Source: Amycolatopsis rubida
GTDB taxonomy: Bacteria > Actinomycetota > Actinomycetes > Mycobacteriales > Pseudonocardiaceae
NCBI RefSeq assembly: GCF_900115345.1
Contig: NZ_FOWC01000002.1
Span: 186,001 to 250,000 of the forward strand
Reading direction: 5' to 3'
Length of the DNA stretch: 64,000 bases
The translations under genes and the position numbers were made by a program. Shown piece after piece: positions 56,059 through 63,657 of the stretch. Numbering within the stretch: the first letter of the stretch is position 1; each line of letters begins with the position of its first letter. Under the pieces are notes generated by a model. That model worked only from the letters and a program-made list of their open reading frames with translations, had not been told where the DNA came from and did no database searches.

Positions 56059-56132
56059 TTGACCGAATCAATTCTGGCGTGCAGTGGCTCACAGTCCCAG
56101 AGTTGACCCGTTCTTACAATTGACTGGATCAA
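56059..56132. promoter_or_regulatory. Two TTGA-N5-TCAA operators between divergent Fur genes
   Basis: TTGA-CCGAA-TCAA lies at 56059-56071, 22 bases from the first Fur start. TTGA-CTGGA-TCAA lies at 56120-56132, 23 bases from the second start. Both are 13-bp inverted repeats of one form, one at each promoter, so one or both Fur proteins probably cross-regulate the pair. Confidence 0.75.
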
Positions 56133-56154
56133 CTTTGAGGACTACAAAGGAGGC

Positions 56155-56553
56155 GTGCTCACGACCTCCGCACCCATCCCGCCCAGCGCCGACGCCGGAA
56201 CCCGGCTCCGGCGCGCCGGCCTGCGCGTGACGACCGCCCGGCAGGTCGTGCTGGAAGTGCTGGCCGAAAACCCGCACGTCACCGTCGCGGAGCTGCTGCC
56301 GCTGGTCCGCGAACGGCTGTCGATGGCGTCCACGAGGGGCGTCCACGACGTGCTGACCACCGGCGTCACCGCCGGTCTCGTCCGCCGCTTCGACCACGTC
56401 GGCGTCGCGCAACGCTACGAGCTTTCCGGTTTCGACCACCGTCACCTGCTGTGCCGCCGATGCGGCCGGCTGGAGGCGATCCCCGGCCTGCCAACGGAAT
56501 CCGCCGAGGAAGCGGTGTCCGGCCTGTGCTCGCGCTGCGATTCGGCCGAGTAG
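56155..56553 (+). CDS. Second Fur-family regulator
   Basis: A 132-residue Fur-like protein with HTH segments RRAGLRVTTARQVVLEVLAE and RLSMASTRGVHDVLTTGVTAGL. The metal-binding part has FDHRHLLCRRCGRLEAI and a terminal LCSRCD pair, so two CxxC structural zinc sites remain, but the HHH motif of its neighbour is reduced to HRH. It is diverged from the adjacent Fur and may sense another signal. The GTG start follows AAAGGAGG very closely (one base), so the true start is uncertain, but no better in-frame codon lies near. Confidence 0.83.
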   Translation: MLTTSAPIPPSADAGTRLRRAGLRVTTARQVVLEVLAENPHVTVAELLPLVRERLSMASTRGVHDVLTTGVTAGLVRRFDHVGVAQRYELSGFDHRHLLCRRCGRLEAIPGLPTESAEEAVSGLCSRCDSAE

Positions 56554-56556
56554 ACC

Positions 56557-57383
56557 TCAGCGGAACGCGGCGATAGCACGAGCCGCCCAGTCGGCGAACG
56601 ATCGCGGCGCACGGCCGAGAATCCGCTCGACGTCCGGGCTGACGCGCAGTTCGGCCGGAGTCGGCGAGCCGATGATGTCCAAGGTGTCGTCGGCGAGTTC
56701 GCCCGGCATGCTCTGGATCATGCCCGCCTTGGCTTCGGCGCGGGTCAGTTCCCGGAACCGCACCGGCTTGCCCCGTGCGGCGGCCAGCGCCTCCGTTTGC
56801 TGACGCGGCGCGATCACCTCCGGCCCGGTCAGCTCGTATACGCCGCCGACGTGCCGGTCGTCCCGCAGGCAAGCCGCCGCGACCTCGCCGATGTCCGCCG
56901 GATCGATGATCGGCACCCCGGTGCCGCCGAACGGCGCGGCGACGATCCGCGTGCGAACGGATTCCGCCCACCACAGCGCGTTGGAGTCGAACCCGCCCGG
57001 CCGCAGATGACCCAGTCGAGGCCGGACTCGCGCAGTACGTCCTCCAGCTCGCGCATCGCGATCCGCGTCCTGCCGAACGGCCTGGTCGCCACGCCCAGAG
57101 TGGAGAGCAGGACGATCCGGCGGACCCCGGCGTCCGCGGCCTTCGCGATGAGGCCGGCGGGGTTCGCGCCGACCGCGCGCAGATCGCCGGACAGCAGCAG
57201 GAACAACGCTTTCGCCCCGGTCAGCGCGGGTTCGAGACTGGCCGGATCCGCCAGGTCGGCCACCACCTGCCGGACGCCTTCCGGCACCTCGGCGGCCCGC
57301 CGCGACACCGCCGTCACCTGCTCGCCCGCGTCGGCGAGCACCCGCACCAACGGCCGTCCGATGTTTCCGGTCACCACGATCAT
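56557..57383 (-). pseudogene. NmrA-like NAD(P)-binding protein, one frameshift
   Basis: An atypical SDR of the NmrA/HSCARG type. Frame 1 from ATG 57383 (MIVVTGNIGRPLVRVLADAG) runs through VVADLADPASLEPAL and IVLLSTLGVATRP to LDWVIC near 57000. There a single missing C breaks the expected LDWVILRPGG. Frame 2 resumes VPIIDPADIGEVAAACL and runs to 56557. All regions are otherwise intact, so this may be a very recent lesion or a sequencing error. It is divergent from an HxlR regulator, its probable controller. Confidence 0.8.
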
Positions 57384-57451
57384 GAACAGCTCCCTCCGTA
57401 GGCGGCCGACGCTAGGCCGTTCACCCCCGCCGTCTCGCGCCGCGTTATGCG

Positions 57452-57760
57452 GTGTTTCACACCGGCTGCCCCGCGCGTACCGTGCTCGGCCACGTGACCA
57501 GCCGGTGGGGCGTCTGGATCCTCATCTCGTTGCGGGACAAGGAACTCCGGTTCTGCGAACTGCGCGAAAGCATCCGGGGCATCAGCGAGAAGATGCTCGC
57601 CCAGTCCCTGCGCGCGCTGGTCGAGGACGGCCTCGTCTGGCGGCACGTCGAGCCGGCCCCGCCTCAGGTCACCTACTGCCTGACCGAGTTCGACCGAGAC
57701 CTCGGCGCGCCCCTGGACGACCTGTTCGGCCGGATCACCCAGCGGCTGAGCTCCCAGTAG
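57452..57760 (+). CDS. HxlR-family winged-helix regulator
   Basis: A 102-residue HxlR/YodB-type regulator. CPARTVLGHVTSRWGVWILISL is the family opening, with the Cys that in YodB-like proteins senses quinones or diamide. The HTH is FCELRESIRGISEKMLAQSLRALVEDGL, and VTYCLTEFDRDLGAPLDDL the wing and dimer helix. It is divergent from the broken NmrA-like gene, a common regulator-target pair for electrophile and oxidative stress. The start is a GTG with no strong Shine-Dalgarno. Confidence 0.85.
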   Translation: MFHTGCPARTVLGHVTSRWGVWILISLRDKELRFCELRESIRGISEKMLAQSLRALVEDGLVWRHVEPAPPQVTYCLTEFDRDLGAPLDDLFGRITQRLSSQ

Positions 57761-57798
57761 CCGCACTGGTCAGCACGCGCATCACCGCAGCGGCAATT

Positions 57799-57821
57799 TA
57801 CATACAGACTGCATGTATGTA
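57799..57821. promoter_or_regulatory. Operator TACATACA-N7-TGTATGTA
   Basis: A perfect inverted repeat with 8-bp arms sits 12 bases before the ATG of the alpha/beta hydrolase. It is the likely binding site of the TetR protein encoded downstream in the same operon. Confidence 0.75.
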
Positions 57822-57832
57822 TCTTTGCCAGG

Positions 57833-58699
57833 ATGAGCGCATACGCGGAACTGGGCACTGCCCGGCACGTCAACCTCCCCCAAGGCGAACTCCGGTACTT
57901 CGAGCGCGGACACGGCCGCCCGGTCGTTTTCGTGCACGGCGTACTCACCAACGCCCTGCTCTGGCGCAAGGTCGTCCCGACCGTCGCGGACGCCGGATTC
58001 CGCTGCCTGGCCCCGGATCTCCCGCTGGGCGCGCACCCGGTCCCGATGCGTTCGGACGCCGACCTCAGCGCCGCCGGCCTCGCCACTGTCCTGGGGGACT
58101 TCCTCACCGCGCTGGACCTGGAAGACGTCACCCTGGTCGCCAACGACACCGGCGGCGCCATCACGCAACTGCTGCTCGCGCGGTACCCGGAGCGGGTCGG
58201 GCGGGTCGTGCTGACGCCGTCGGACAGCTTCGAGTACTTCTTCCCGCCGATCTTCCAGGTGTTGCCGGCGATCGCCCGAGTCCCGGGTTCGATGGCGGTG
58301 CTCGGCCAGTTGCTGCGGATCAAGGCGCTGTACCGGCTGCCGCTGCTGTTCGGCTGGGTCACGAAGCGCCCGCTGCCGCCGGACGTCGCCGAGGAGTACC
58401 TGGGCAAGCTGCGGAAATCCCCTGGTCTGCGAAGGGATCTGCGCAAGTTCCTGCGCACCGTCGACGCGAACCACACCCTCGCCGCGGCGGAGAAACTGCG
58501 GCAGTTCCAGCGGCCGGTGCTGCTGGTCTGGCCGCCGGAGGACAAGCTGTTCCCGATCAGCCTCGCCCACCGCTTGGCGGAGGTGCTGCCGGACGCGGAA
58601 CTCGTCGAGGTCCCGGACTCCTACACCTTCGTCTCGGAAGACCAGCCGGAAGCGCTGGCCGGGCACATCACGCGCTTCGCCGCCGCCATGGCAGATTAG
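57833..58699 (+). CDS. Alpha/beta hydrolase with Asp at the nucleophile elbow
   Basis: A 288-residue alpha/beta hydrolase. VVFVHGVLTNALLWRKVVP is the oxyanion strand-loop. The nucleophile elbow reads VANDTGGAI, placing Asp where GxSxG hydrolases have Ser, as in haloalkane dehalogenase-like and epoxide hydrolase-like members. RPVLLVWPPEDKLFP holds the usual acid. The C-terminal His position reads DSYTFVSEDQPEALA without a clear His, so the base may be missing or shifted. The substrate is unknown. It starts a two-gene operon with a TetR gene four bases downstream and is controlled by the palindrome at 57799-57821. Confidence 0.83.
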   Translation: MSAYAELGTARHVNLPQGELRYFERGHGRPVVFVHGVLTNALLWRKVVPTVADAGFRCLAPDLPLGAHPVPMRSDADLSAAGLATVLGDFLTALDLEDVTLVANDTGGAITQLLLARYPERVGRVVLTPSDSFEYFFPPIFQVLPAIARVPGSMAVLGQLLRIKALYRLPLLFGWVTKRPLPPDVAEEYLGKLRKSPGLRRDLRKFLRTVDANHTLAAAEKLRQFQRPVLLVWPPEDKLFPISLAHRLAEVLPDAELVEVPDSYTFVSEDQPEALAGHITRFAAAMAD

Positions 58700-58703
58700 G
58701 TGC

Positions 58704-59297
58704 GTGCGACGTACCCAGCAAGAACGCTCCGACGCGACGCGAGCCGCACTCATCAAGGCCGCCCGAGACCTCTTCGGCGCACGCGGCTACCACGACGTGC
58801 CAGCCGAAGAGATCACTCGCACGGCAGGCGTCACGCGGGGCGCGCTGTACCACCACTTCGGCGACAAACAGGGCCTGTTCCGGGCCGTCGTCGAAGCGGT
58901 GGAACGCGAACTGACCGCCGAGGTCTCGGAAGTCCTCGACGGCGCACCGGACCCGCTTTCCGGCCTTTCGGGAGCACTGGGGGTGTTCCTGGACGCGTGC
59001 CTGCGCCCGGACGTCCGGCGGATCTCGCTGACCGACGCCCCCGCCGTGCTGGGCTGGGACGCCTGGCGCGAGCTGGAGGCCGAGTACGGCTTGGGACTGG
59101 TCACGGAGAACCTGGCGGCCGCGCGGGAGGCCGGGTTGATCGTGGACACGCCGGTGGATGCTTTGGCGCAACTGGTATTGGCGGCGGTGATGGAGGCGGC
59201 GCGGATGATCGCCGATGCGGATGACCCGGACCGGGTGCGCGAGGATGTGCAGCAGGTGTTTTCTGGGTGGTTGAGCGGGTTGTTGCGGACTTCTTAG
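58704..59297 (+). CDS. TetR-family regulator of the hydrolase operon
   Basis: A 197-residue TetR protein. The HTH is ALIKAARDLFGARGYHDVPAEEITRTAGVTRGALYHHFGDK. The ligand-binding domain (about 70-190) has the RISLTDAPAVLGWDAWRELEAEYGL pattern of a common actinobacterial subgroup. The GTG start follows the hydrolase stop by four bases, so both are co-transcribed. The promoter palindrome gives autoregulation and induction by the hydrolase substrate or product. Confidence 0.88.
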   Translation: MRRTQQERSDATRAALIKAARDLFGARGYHDVPAEEITRTAGVTRGALYHHFGDKQGLFRAVVEAVERELTAEVSEVLDGAPDPLSGLSGALGVFLDACLRPDVRRISLTDAPAVLGWDAWRELEAEYGLGLVTENLAAAREAGLIVDTPVDALAQLVLAAVMEAARMIADADDPDRVREDVQQVFSGWLSGLLRTS

Positions 59298-59298
59298 G

Positions 59299-60144
59299 TC
59301 ACAGCCTGATCGACTTCTGGTTCGTGAACTCCTCGGTCCCGACGGCCGCACCCAAGCCGAACGGCGAGCCATCGGCGATCTCGATGGCACGATCCTCCGG
59401 TTCGGCGCGGAACAAGATCGCCACCGGCCCGCAAGGTCGCACCCTGGTCCACCGCGCGGGCCACCTGGCCCGCGACCCGCTTGGCGAAGCGGTCCACGAA
59501 TTCCCCATAAAGGCCAGACTGGACAATAATTCGTTTAGGCGCGTTACCGGAGTTGTCCGCAGTTACGCATCCGCGCGGTCGCTGCCGGTTAGGGAAACGC
59601 CTTGAATGCGCGGATCAGCGAGAACCATCGAAACTGACGGCCGGACGCGAAGGTGTTCACATACGCATCGCCCGCTACGCCCGCTCCAGGCGGAATCTTC
59701 TCAGTCGTCAGCGCCGAACGCGGGCAAATCGACGCGTGCTTGAGCAGAATCATGTTGCCCAGAACCAGAATCGGCGCGACAAACCGGACCACCTGACAGC
59801 ACGGGAAGTTTCCCGGCAGCACGCCCAGCAGCGCACCGATCGGTTCCTTGCGCAGCACCGCGGATCCGCCGCGGATCGGGAGCGGCGGGTCCGGGCCTCG
59901 TTCGGCGTAGCAGCGGAAGATGTCCACGACGATCCCGACCCCGCCGCGGCCCTCGTTGATCCGCTTGCCCATCCCCACGGTCATGGTCGCCGCCAGCTCG
60001 TCGGCACGCTGTCGACCAGGTGCGCTGGTCATTCCGCTATGGGACGAGCCCCGCCAGCTGCGATATCCGTGGCCGAGGCGCTCGATCGCCGCGCGGGTCG
60101 TCCTCGATCAGCTGGCCCGTGGCCAGGTCGGTCACCGCGTACAT
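59299..60144 (-). pseudogene. Succinate-semialdehyde-dehydrogenase-type ALDH, shattered
   Basis: ATG 60144 after AGGAGG starts MYAVTDLATGQLIEDD. A new frame carries RADELAATMTVGMGKRINEG, GIVVDIFRCYAERGPDPP and LRKEPIGALLGVLPGNFPCCQ, typical of GabD-like aldehyde dehydrogenases. It ends around AYVNTFAS. The central catalytic half (GSxxxG, ELGG, active Cys) is deleted. Small pieces follow near 59500 (VDRFAKRVAGQVA, then DRAIEIADGSPFGLGAAV) and an ending EEFTNQKSIRL at 59299. Deletions and frameshifts make it clearly non-functional. Confidence 0.8.
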
Positions 60145-60253
60145 CGCGGTCCTCCTGCGGTCGCCATCCTCGGCGACCTTCTAGTGCATGCAGTATCCCG
60201 CAGAGAGATAACGCAGGGTAGCTAATTCTTGACCGAGCGCGGGCGGCCGAGTA

Positions 60254-60265
60254 TGGTCTAGACCA
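60254..60265. promoter_or_regulatory. DasR-type operator TGGTCTAGACCA
   Basis: A perfect 12-bp palindrome matching the core of the DasR responsive element that controls chitin and GlcNAc genes in actinomycetes. It lies 115 bases before the LPMO start. Confidence 0.85.
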
Positions 60266-60380
60266 CAAATCTCCCCACCCCTCCGCCCGCGCACCACCCC
60301 ACCGCGGGCTCGTCGGTCGTGCCGTGGCACGGCCGGCCGCCCTCCGGCGCGGGAGCGGGCCCGGCTTCGAAGGAGCCACC

Positions 60381-60896
60381 ATGTCCCGCAAACGCACGAT
60401 GCTCGCCGCACTCGGCGGCGCGGTCCTCGCTCCGGTGCTGATGCTGATCGGCCCCGGCATCGCCAGCGCGCACGGCTACGTCAGCTCCCCGCCGAGCAGG
60501 CAGGCCCAGTGCGCGGCCGAAACGGTGTCCTGCGGCGACATCAAATGGGAACCGCAGAGCGTCGAAGGGCCCAAGGGCCTGCAGAGTTGCAGCGGCGGCA
60601 ACGACCGGTTCGCCGACCTCGACGACGACAGCAAGGGCTGGAAGCTCACCCCGGTCAGCACCCAGGTCACTTTCACCTGGACGTTCACCGCACGCCACCG
60701 CACCAGCGACTACGAGTACTTCATCGGCGGCACCGAGGTCGCGAGCTTCAGCGGCAATGATCAGGCCCCGCCGGCAACCGTGTCGCACCAGGTCGACCTG
60801 AGCGGCTACCCCGGACAGCAGAAGGTGCTCGCGGTGTGGAACATCGCGGACACCGGCGACGCGTTCTACGCCTGCATCGACCTGAACGTTTCCTGA
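60381..60896 (+). CDS. Secreted AA10 lytic polysaccharide monooxygenase (chitin-binding protein)
   Basis: A 171-residue exported copper enzyme that oxidatively cleaves crystalline chitin or cellulose. The signal peptide spans 1-30 and cleavage after SASA-type GIASA leaves His31 (HGYVSSPPSR) as the N-terminal half of the copper histidine brace. His106 in TARHRTSDYEYF is the second ligand, and Phe162 in GDAFYACIDL the axial residue. Cys pairs suggest disulphides. It has a single domain with no extra carbohydrate-binding module. ATG 60381 follows AAGGAG. The DasR operator upstream implies induction by chitin breakdown products and fits chitin as substrate. Confidence 0.93.
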   Translation: MSRKRTMLAALGGAVLAPVLMLIGPGIASAHGYVSSPPSRQAQCAAETVSCGDIKWEPQSVEGPKGLQSCSGGNDRFADLDDDSKGWKLTPVSTQVTFTWTFTARHRTSDYEYFIGGTEVASFSGNDQAPPATVSHQVDLSGYPGQQKVLAVWNIADTGDAFYACIDLNVS

Positions 60897-60949
60897 CCGC
60901 GTGAAATGCCGGGCGGCCGGGCGGAAACCCGCTCCGGCCGCCTGGCGCT

Positions 60950-61337
60950 TCATCCGGCGAACGCCTCGGCGACGGCGAGGCCGTCTTCGTAAACGTGGTA
61001 CGCGTGATCAGTCCGCTGCCGACGGTCAGGCGCACTGTCAAGCTGGTCGCGAAACGCTTGCCGGTTTGAGCACCGCGTCCGCGCGCGAGGAACAGGGGCG
61101 GATCCACGGCACCACGGGACGCTCCGGTTCCGGCCAGTTCACCCGCCCGTCGACCGCTTGCGTGATCCGGTCCGGGTCGCCCGGCCCAAGCCGGCGCGGG
61201 AATTCCGCCACGACCGTCCTGGCGTCCGAGGACGAGGGAGGCGGCGGACCGGCGAACTGGCAGTCGCGCCGGATGCGGCCGTCCTCGCCAAGTTCGGCCA
61301 CGGCGGAGCCGGTACCGGCTCCGGCGGACCGGCACAC
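60950..61337 (-). pseudogene. Unknown gene remnant with two frameshifts
   Basis: Three consecutive minus-strand frames read like one protein: AELGEDGRIRRDCQFAGPP through INWPEPERPVVPWIRP, then KRFATSLTVRLTVGSGLITRT, then VYEDGLAVAEAFAG to a stop at 60950. The N-terminus is unclear and may extend to about 61430. No family was recognised. It converges on the LPMO gene. Confidence 0.4.
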
Positions 61338-61431
61338 CGAACCTGCCCCGCCAACGAATTCCTCGAAAGACTTGCCAGCGTCCCTCTCCTGGTCCAGGCC
61401 CGGACGCTGACCGCGCCAGTGACATCTGGCG

Positions 61432-61674
61432 TCAGCGAAGCGAGGCTTCCGCGCTCCGCTTGCCGACCAGGAACCACAGCATCGGCCCGAGAAACGGCGC
61501 GCAGAACGCGAAGACCACCCACACGAACTTCATCCCGGGGCCGAGCGGGCTGCCGAGCACGCTCACCAGCGCGCCGATGAAGAGCAAGACCGGAAACGTC
61601 ACGAGCACCGCGATCCCGGCGATGGCGGCGAACCGCAGGCCTTCATGGACGGTGTCGGCCAGGACGGCGGTCAT
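61432..61674 (-). CDS. Small PLDc_N-type membrane protein
   Basis: An 80-residue protein with two membrane helices (about 17-37 and 50-70) and the motif KFVWVVFAFCAPFLGPMLWFLVGKR, characteristic of the PLDc_N domain found alone in many actinobacterial membrane proteins. No catalytic phospholipase domain follows. Function is unknown; cardiolipin- or envelope-linked roles are guesses. ATG 61674 follows GAGGAAC. It is apparently monocistronic, 121 bases downstream of the 3' end of the TetX-like gene. Confidence 0.8.
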   Translation of the reverse strand: MTAVLADTVHEGLRFAAIAGIAVLVTFPVLLFIGALVSVLGSPLGPGMKFVWVVFAFCAPFLGPMLWFLVGKRSAEASLR

Positions 61675-61795
61675 CAGAACGTTCCTCTCTCACGGCGGGC
61701 GGAAACCCATTGTGCGAGCGGAATCGCTCAGTCCGGATCGGCTTGACGGCTCGATCCGGGTACCGCTTAAGTCGTACTCACGTCCACTATGGACG

Positions 61796-62911
61796 TCAGG
61801 CCCCGAACAGCTCAAGCAAAGCCGCCGGTGCGTCCGCGCGGAAGCAGCTGTCGAGGCTTTGCGCCGATTCCGCCGCTGATTTCGCGCTGCGCGGGAACAA
61901 CTCGGCCTCGTACTCGGCGAGTGCGCGTTCGACGTCGTCCGGGTGCCGGGCGAGCGCGAGGCCCAGCTCAGCGCCGTCGAGCATGGCGAGGTTCGCGCCC
62001 TCTCCGGCGAACGGCGACATCAAGTGCGCGGCGTCGCCGAGCAGCGTGACGCCGGGCACTCGCGACCATGAATGCTCGACGGGGAGCGCGTGGACCAGCC
62101 GTGCGACCAGCTCGCTGTCCGCATCCTCGACCAGGGCGCGAAGCCGGTCGGACCAGCCGTCGAAGTGGCTCAGCACGGCGGCCTTGGCGGCGGCGTGCTC
62201 GGTGAAGTCGACGGACGCGGTCCAGGTTTCCGGGACGCGCACGGCGACGTAGACGTGCAGGCTGCCGTCCGGTTCGCGGTGCGCGAGAAAGCCTTTGTCC
62301 TCGCCGAGCGCGAAACTCATGCCGCCGCCGAGGAGCGCTGCCGCGTCCGGGTGCCGGGAGTCCGCGTCGAGGAGGTCGATCTCCACGAAGGAGATCCCTG
62401 CGTACGCCGGTTTTTCCGGTGAGACCAGCGGCCGGATTCGCGACCAGGCGCCGTCGGCTCCGATGAGCACGTCCGTGGTGAGGGGCGTGCCGTCGGCGAG
62501 GGCGAGGCGATGCCGTCCGCCGGACAACGGTTCCGCGGCGGTGACCTTCGCTCCCCAGCGGACGGTGCCCGCCGGCAGCGAATTGAGGAGGAGGTCGCGC
62601 AGGGCCCCGCGGTCGACCTCCGGTCGCCCGCCGGTGCCGTCGTCCGCCGCGGAGAACAGGAGGGCGGCGGCGCGGTCGTAGACGCGGGTTTCCTGGCCGC
62701 CGGAGTGGATCAGCGCTTCGAATTCGGCGTGCAGACCGGCGGCGCGAAGGGCGACCTGGCCGGAGTCGTCGTGGATGTCGAGCATGCCGCCCTGCGCGCG
62801 GGCGGAGGGGGAGGCGTCGAGGTCGAGGACGGTGGCTTCGATGCCGTGCACGTGCAGGACGCGGGCGAGGCTGAGACCGCCGAGTCCGGCGCCGACGATG
62901 GTGATGGTCAT
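61796..62911 (-). CDS. TetX-like FAD-dependent monooxygenase
   Basis: A 371-residue class A flavin monooxygenase close in layout to TetX and related tailoring enzymes. TIVGAGLGGLSLARVLHVHG is the FAD Rossmann motif, LIGADGAWSRIRPLV the DG motif, and GVTLLGDAAHLMSPFAGEGAN the GD motif, followed by LAMLDGAELGLAL. It may hydroxylate or inactivate an aromatic compound or antibiotic; the substrate is unknown. A perfect 20-bp TetR-type palindrome lies 39 bases upstream of its start, but no TetR gene is adjacent. Confidence 0.87.
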   Translation of the reverse strand: MTITIVGAGLGGLSLARVLHVHGIEATVLDLDASPSARAQGGMLDIHDDSGQVALRAAGLHAEFEALIHSGGQETRVYDRAAALLFSAADDGTGGRPEVDRGALRDLLLNSLPAGTVRWGAKVTAAEPLSGGRHRLALADGTPLTTDVLIGADGAWSRIRPLVSPEKPAYAGISFVEIDLLDADSRHPDAAALLGGGMSFALGEDKGFLAHREPDGSLHVYVAVRVPETWTASVDFTEHAAAKAAVLSHFDGWSDRLRALVEDADSELVARLVHALPVEHSWSRVPGVTLLGDAAHLMSPFAGEGANLAMLDGAELGLALARHPDDVERALAEYEAELFPRSAKSAAESAQSLDSCFRADAPAALLELFGA

Positions 62912-62949
62912 GGGGTTGCTCCGTTTCTTGGCGGGTGGCTCAGACCAGA

Positions 62950-62981
62950 GTAACGAACATGTTCGTTACGAACAAGTTCGT
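62950..62981. promoter_or_regulatory. Overlapping TetR-type palindromes before the TetX-like gene
   Basis: GTAACGAACATGTTCGTTAC (62950-62969) is a perfect 20-bp palindrome. ACGAAC-AA-GTTCGT (62968-62981) follows, overlapping it by two bases. Such sites usually bind the product of a divergent TetR gene; none is present here. Confidence 0.75.
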
Positions 62982-62984
62982 TCG

Positions 62985-63501
62985 CGAGTGACGCCGGTCA
63001 ACTGCGGTCGGAGCCTGCTGTGGCGGCCTCGGACAGTCCCGGCCGGGACGCGGCTCCCTCGCGGCGAACGCACGACGATTCGCCAAGCAGCGCAACCTGA
63101 TCGAGGTTCACCCGTCGCGCGGCTTCCCGAGCCGACCAAACGGTCACTCGATTGGCGGCGATCCAGATCACCTTATGGGGCCGGAACATTCGCGCGGTTC
63201 ACGCGTTGTACAGAGTGTCGGTACGGAGGTGCCCCCGGGCCTCACCTTCTGCCTTCCAGGAATACCGGTCCGGCCGGAGCCTGGTCGTGCCACTCGCCGC
63301 GAGGCGGCCCCCGTACCGGCGCAGAACTACCCGCTCCGCGTCACTGCTCCCCCCAGCCGCGGAACGGGATCCGGTGCTCCTGCTCCCGCCGGCCGGTAAC
63401 CCCCAGCCGGTCCGGACGGCGAGCGGGAGCACACCCCCGGCCGCGGGAATGTTCTTGACCCGCAACGAGTTGTAGTGAGCAGAGTGGTACTGCTGTGCAC
63501 A
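62985..63501. other. Region without a recognisable gene
   Basis: Several open frames exist, but all have the Arg/Pro/Ser-rich make-up of shadow frames. A 63-codon minus-strand frame (62998-63189) holding HKVIWIAANRVTVWSAREAA is the only one with a protein-like start; I recognise no family and give it little weight. A divergent TetR gene would be expected here and may have been lost. Confidence 0.4.
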
Positions 63502-63657
63502 CTGGATGAGCCGAGTCCAGCCGCAGGCGTGCGTCGGTGGTCTGGATGAGCCGAGTCCAGCCGCAGGCGCGCGCCGGCGGTCCGGATGAGCCGAGTACAG
63601 CCGCAGGCGTGCGTCGGCGGTCCGGATGAGGCGAGTCCAGCCGCCAGTGCGCGCCGG
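63502..63657. repeat. 40-bp tandem repeat, about 3.9 copies
   Basis: Units begin at 63502, 63542, 63582 and 63622 with (C)TGGATGAGCCGAGTCCAGCC-like sequence and differ at a few positions. The unit is not a multiple of three and has no unique spacers, so it is a minisatellite. From 63660 to 64000 the sequence is GC-rich with no supported gene; GTCTCCGCCGGGC occurs twice near the end. Confidence 0.8.

Noticed and set aside
63502-63657. CRISPR array
   Set aside because: The 40-bp units are contiguous with no unique spacers and no cas genes; it is a simple tandem repeat.
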